This document shows, one piece after another, positions 31,741 through 32,232 of a stretch of DNA of 32,232 nucleotides. Made by a program: the position numbers and the translations under genes. The notes under the pieces were generated by a model. That model worked only from the letters and a program-made list of their open reading frames with translations, ran no database searches and was not told the origin of the DNA. Position 1 is the stretch's first letter. Each line of letters opens with the position of its first letter. This DNA comes from Salinactinospora qingdaonensis (GTDB lineage Bacteria; Actinomycetota; Actinomycetes; Streptosporangiales; Streptosporangiaceae), in the NCBI RefSeq assembly GCF_039539445.1, contig NZ_BAABDD010000045.1, positions 1-32,232 of the forward strand, given 5' to 3'.

Positions 31741-32156
31741 CGGGTCAGCCTAGGTCATCGGGACGCGGCGGTACTAAGCGATTTTGTCGGGACGGGCACC
31801 GTGCCTGCCCCGGCCACCGTCCGCCCTGTCCGTGACCGTTCCCGCCGGCACCCCCAGCGGCTAGGACCGGCCCGCAGCGCTCCTCTGTCAGCCGTGCGGC
31901 CGTTGGTGGGGCGAGGGGCTGCCTGGCCCCCCATTACCTTTTAGGGAGTTCCGCAAGGGAACTCCCGGCCTTCGGGCCCGGCAGGACTGGTCCCCCCTGT
32001 CATCGATGATCCGGGGGGTGGTGTCACCGGGCACCGGAGGCACCGCCAGACCGCTGATAGAAGCACGATCCGCCCTGGGCAGGATCTTCGTAATGTGGAT
32101 GCCGGCAGACGGTGCCCGCTGCGGCCGGGACGACGCACAAGCAGCCAGGAGTACAC
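31741..32156. other. Non-coding leader of an IS110-type element (possible bridge-RNA region)
   Basis: No gene is recognised. The region precedes the IS110-type transposase start. It has a 9-bp stem GGGAGTTCC (31944-31952) / GGAACTCCC (31958-31966) followed by a GGCC-TTCG-GGCC hairpin. In the IS110 group the non-coding left end encodes the bridge RNA that pairs with target and donor. The exact element boundary cannot be seen. Confidence 0.4.
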
Positions 32157-32232
32157 GTGGCCGACACCCCCGACGAGATCGGCGTCTACCTCGGCTTGGA
32201 CGTGGGCAAAGGCCAGCACCACGCCCGCGGCG
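32157..32232 (+). CDS. IS110-family transposase, N-terminal fragment (runs off window)
   Basis: From the GTG at 32157 the frame reads VADTPDEIGVYLGLDVGKGQ and then HHARG. This is the RuvC-like start of actinobacterial IS110 transposases; the first catalytic Asp is in GLDVGKG. AGCCAGGA lies about 12 bases upstream. Only 25 codons are inside the window, so completeness is unknown. Confidence 0.8.
   Translation, partial: MADTPDEIGVYLGLDVGKGQHHARG

Noticed and set aside
31941..32222. 93-codon minus-strand ORF at the right edge
   Set aside because: It is antisense to the IS110 leader and transposase start and shows no motif.
1..32232. tRNA, rRNA or CRISPR arrays
   Set aside because: No cloverleaf with CCA-type end, no rRNA sequence and no regularly spaced repeat array was recognised by eye on either strand.

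Overview
The window is high-GC DNA with strong GC-third-position coding, Shine-Dalgarno starts, LAL/TetR/HxlR regulators, rare TTA codons and IS982/IS110/TnpB elements. This points to a filamentous actinomycete. A Nocardiopsaceae or Streptomyces-like host is plausible, but the sequence alone does not fix the genus.

Layout. Positions 1-292 hold the end of an IS982-family copy running off the left edge, next to a tnpB C-terminal remnant. Positions 315-2971 hold a TetR repressor divergent from a coupled pair, a quinone-reductase-like MDR enzyme and an alpha/beta hydrolase, with two inverted operator copies between them. Positions 3382-6677 hold a three-gene operon: aspartokinase, a GriI-type aldolase and a GriH-type DHQ-synthase-II-like enzyme. 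This is the 3-amino-4-hydroxybenzoate (3,4-AHBA) route from aspartate semialdehyde and dihydroxyacetone phosphate. A second IS982 copy (6742-7734) in the same orientation separates it from a leftward pair, an acyl-adenylating ligase (8927-10651) and a COMT-type O-methyltransferase (7730-8818) whose stop codon lies in the IS inverted repeat. A 937-aa LAL regulator (10848-13661) with two TTA codons and an overlapping 22-aa leader ORF follows. Next come a Gdx/SMR exporter, an SDR divergent from a TetR gene, a cupin, a Tat-exported berberine-bridge-type flavoprotein, and a leftward flavin-oxidase / NmrA-like / epimerase-like operon divergent from a VOC protein.

From about 22920 the content turns to general functions: CorA, a broken ABC ATPase, OsmC, AlkB, an old yellow enzyme with a perfect 9-9 operator palindrome and a convergent HxlR regulator, a Vps62-like membrane protein and a GNAT. 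The right edge is decayed: a frameshifted DUF4180 pseudogene and the start of an IS110-type transposase with a long non-coding leader.

Integration (inference). Positions about 3382-22857 look like a small natural-product locus built on 3,4-AHBA. The aspartokinase feeds the precursor, the aldolase and cyclase make 3,4-AHBA, and the ligase may activate it or a partner acid. The methyltransferase and redox enzymes may tailor it, the SMR pump may export, and the LAL protein probably controls expression under bldA-type control. No PKS or NRPS is visible, so the final product cannot be named. The two IS982 copies bracket the precursor cassette in a composite-transposon-like arrangement.
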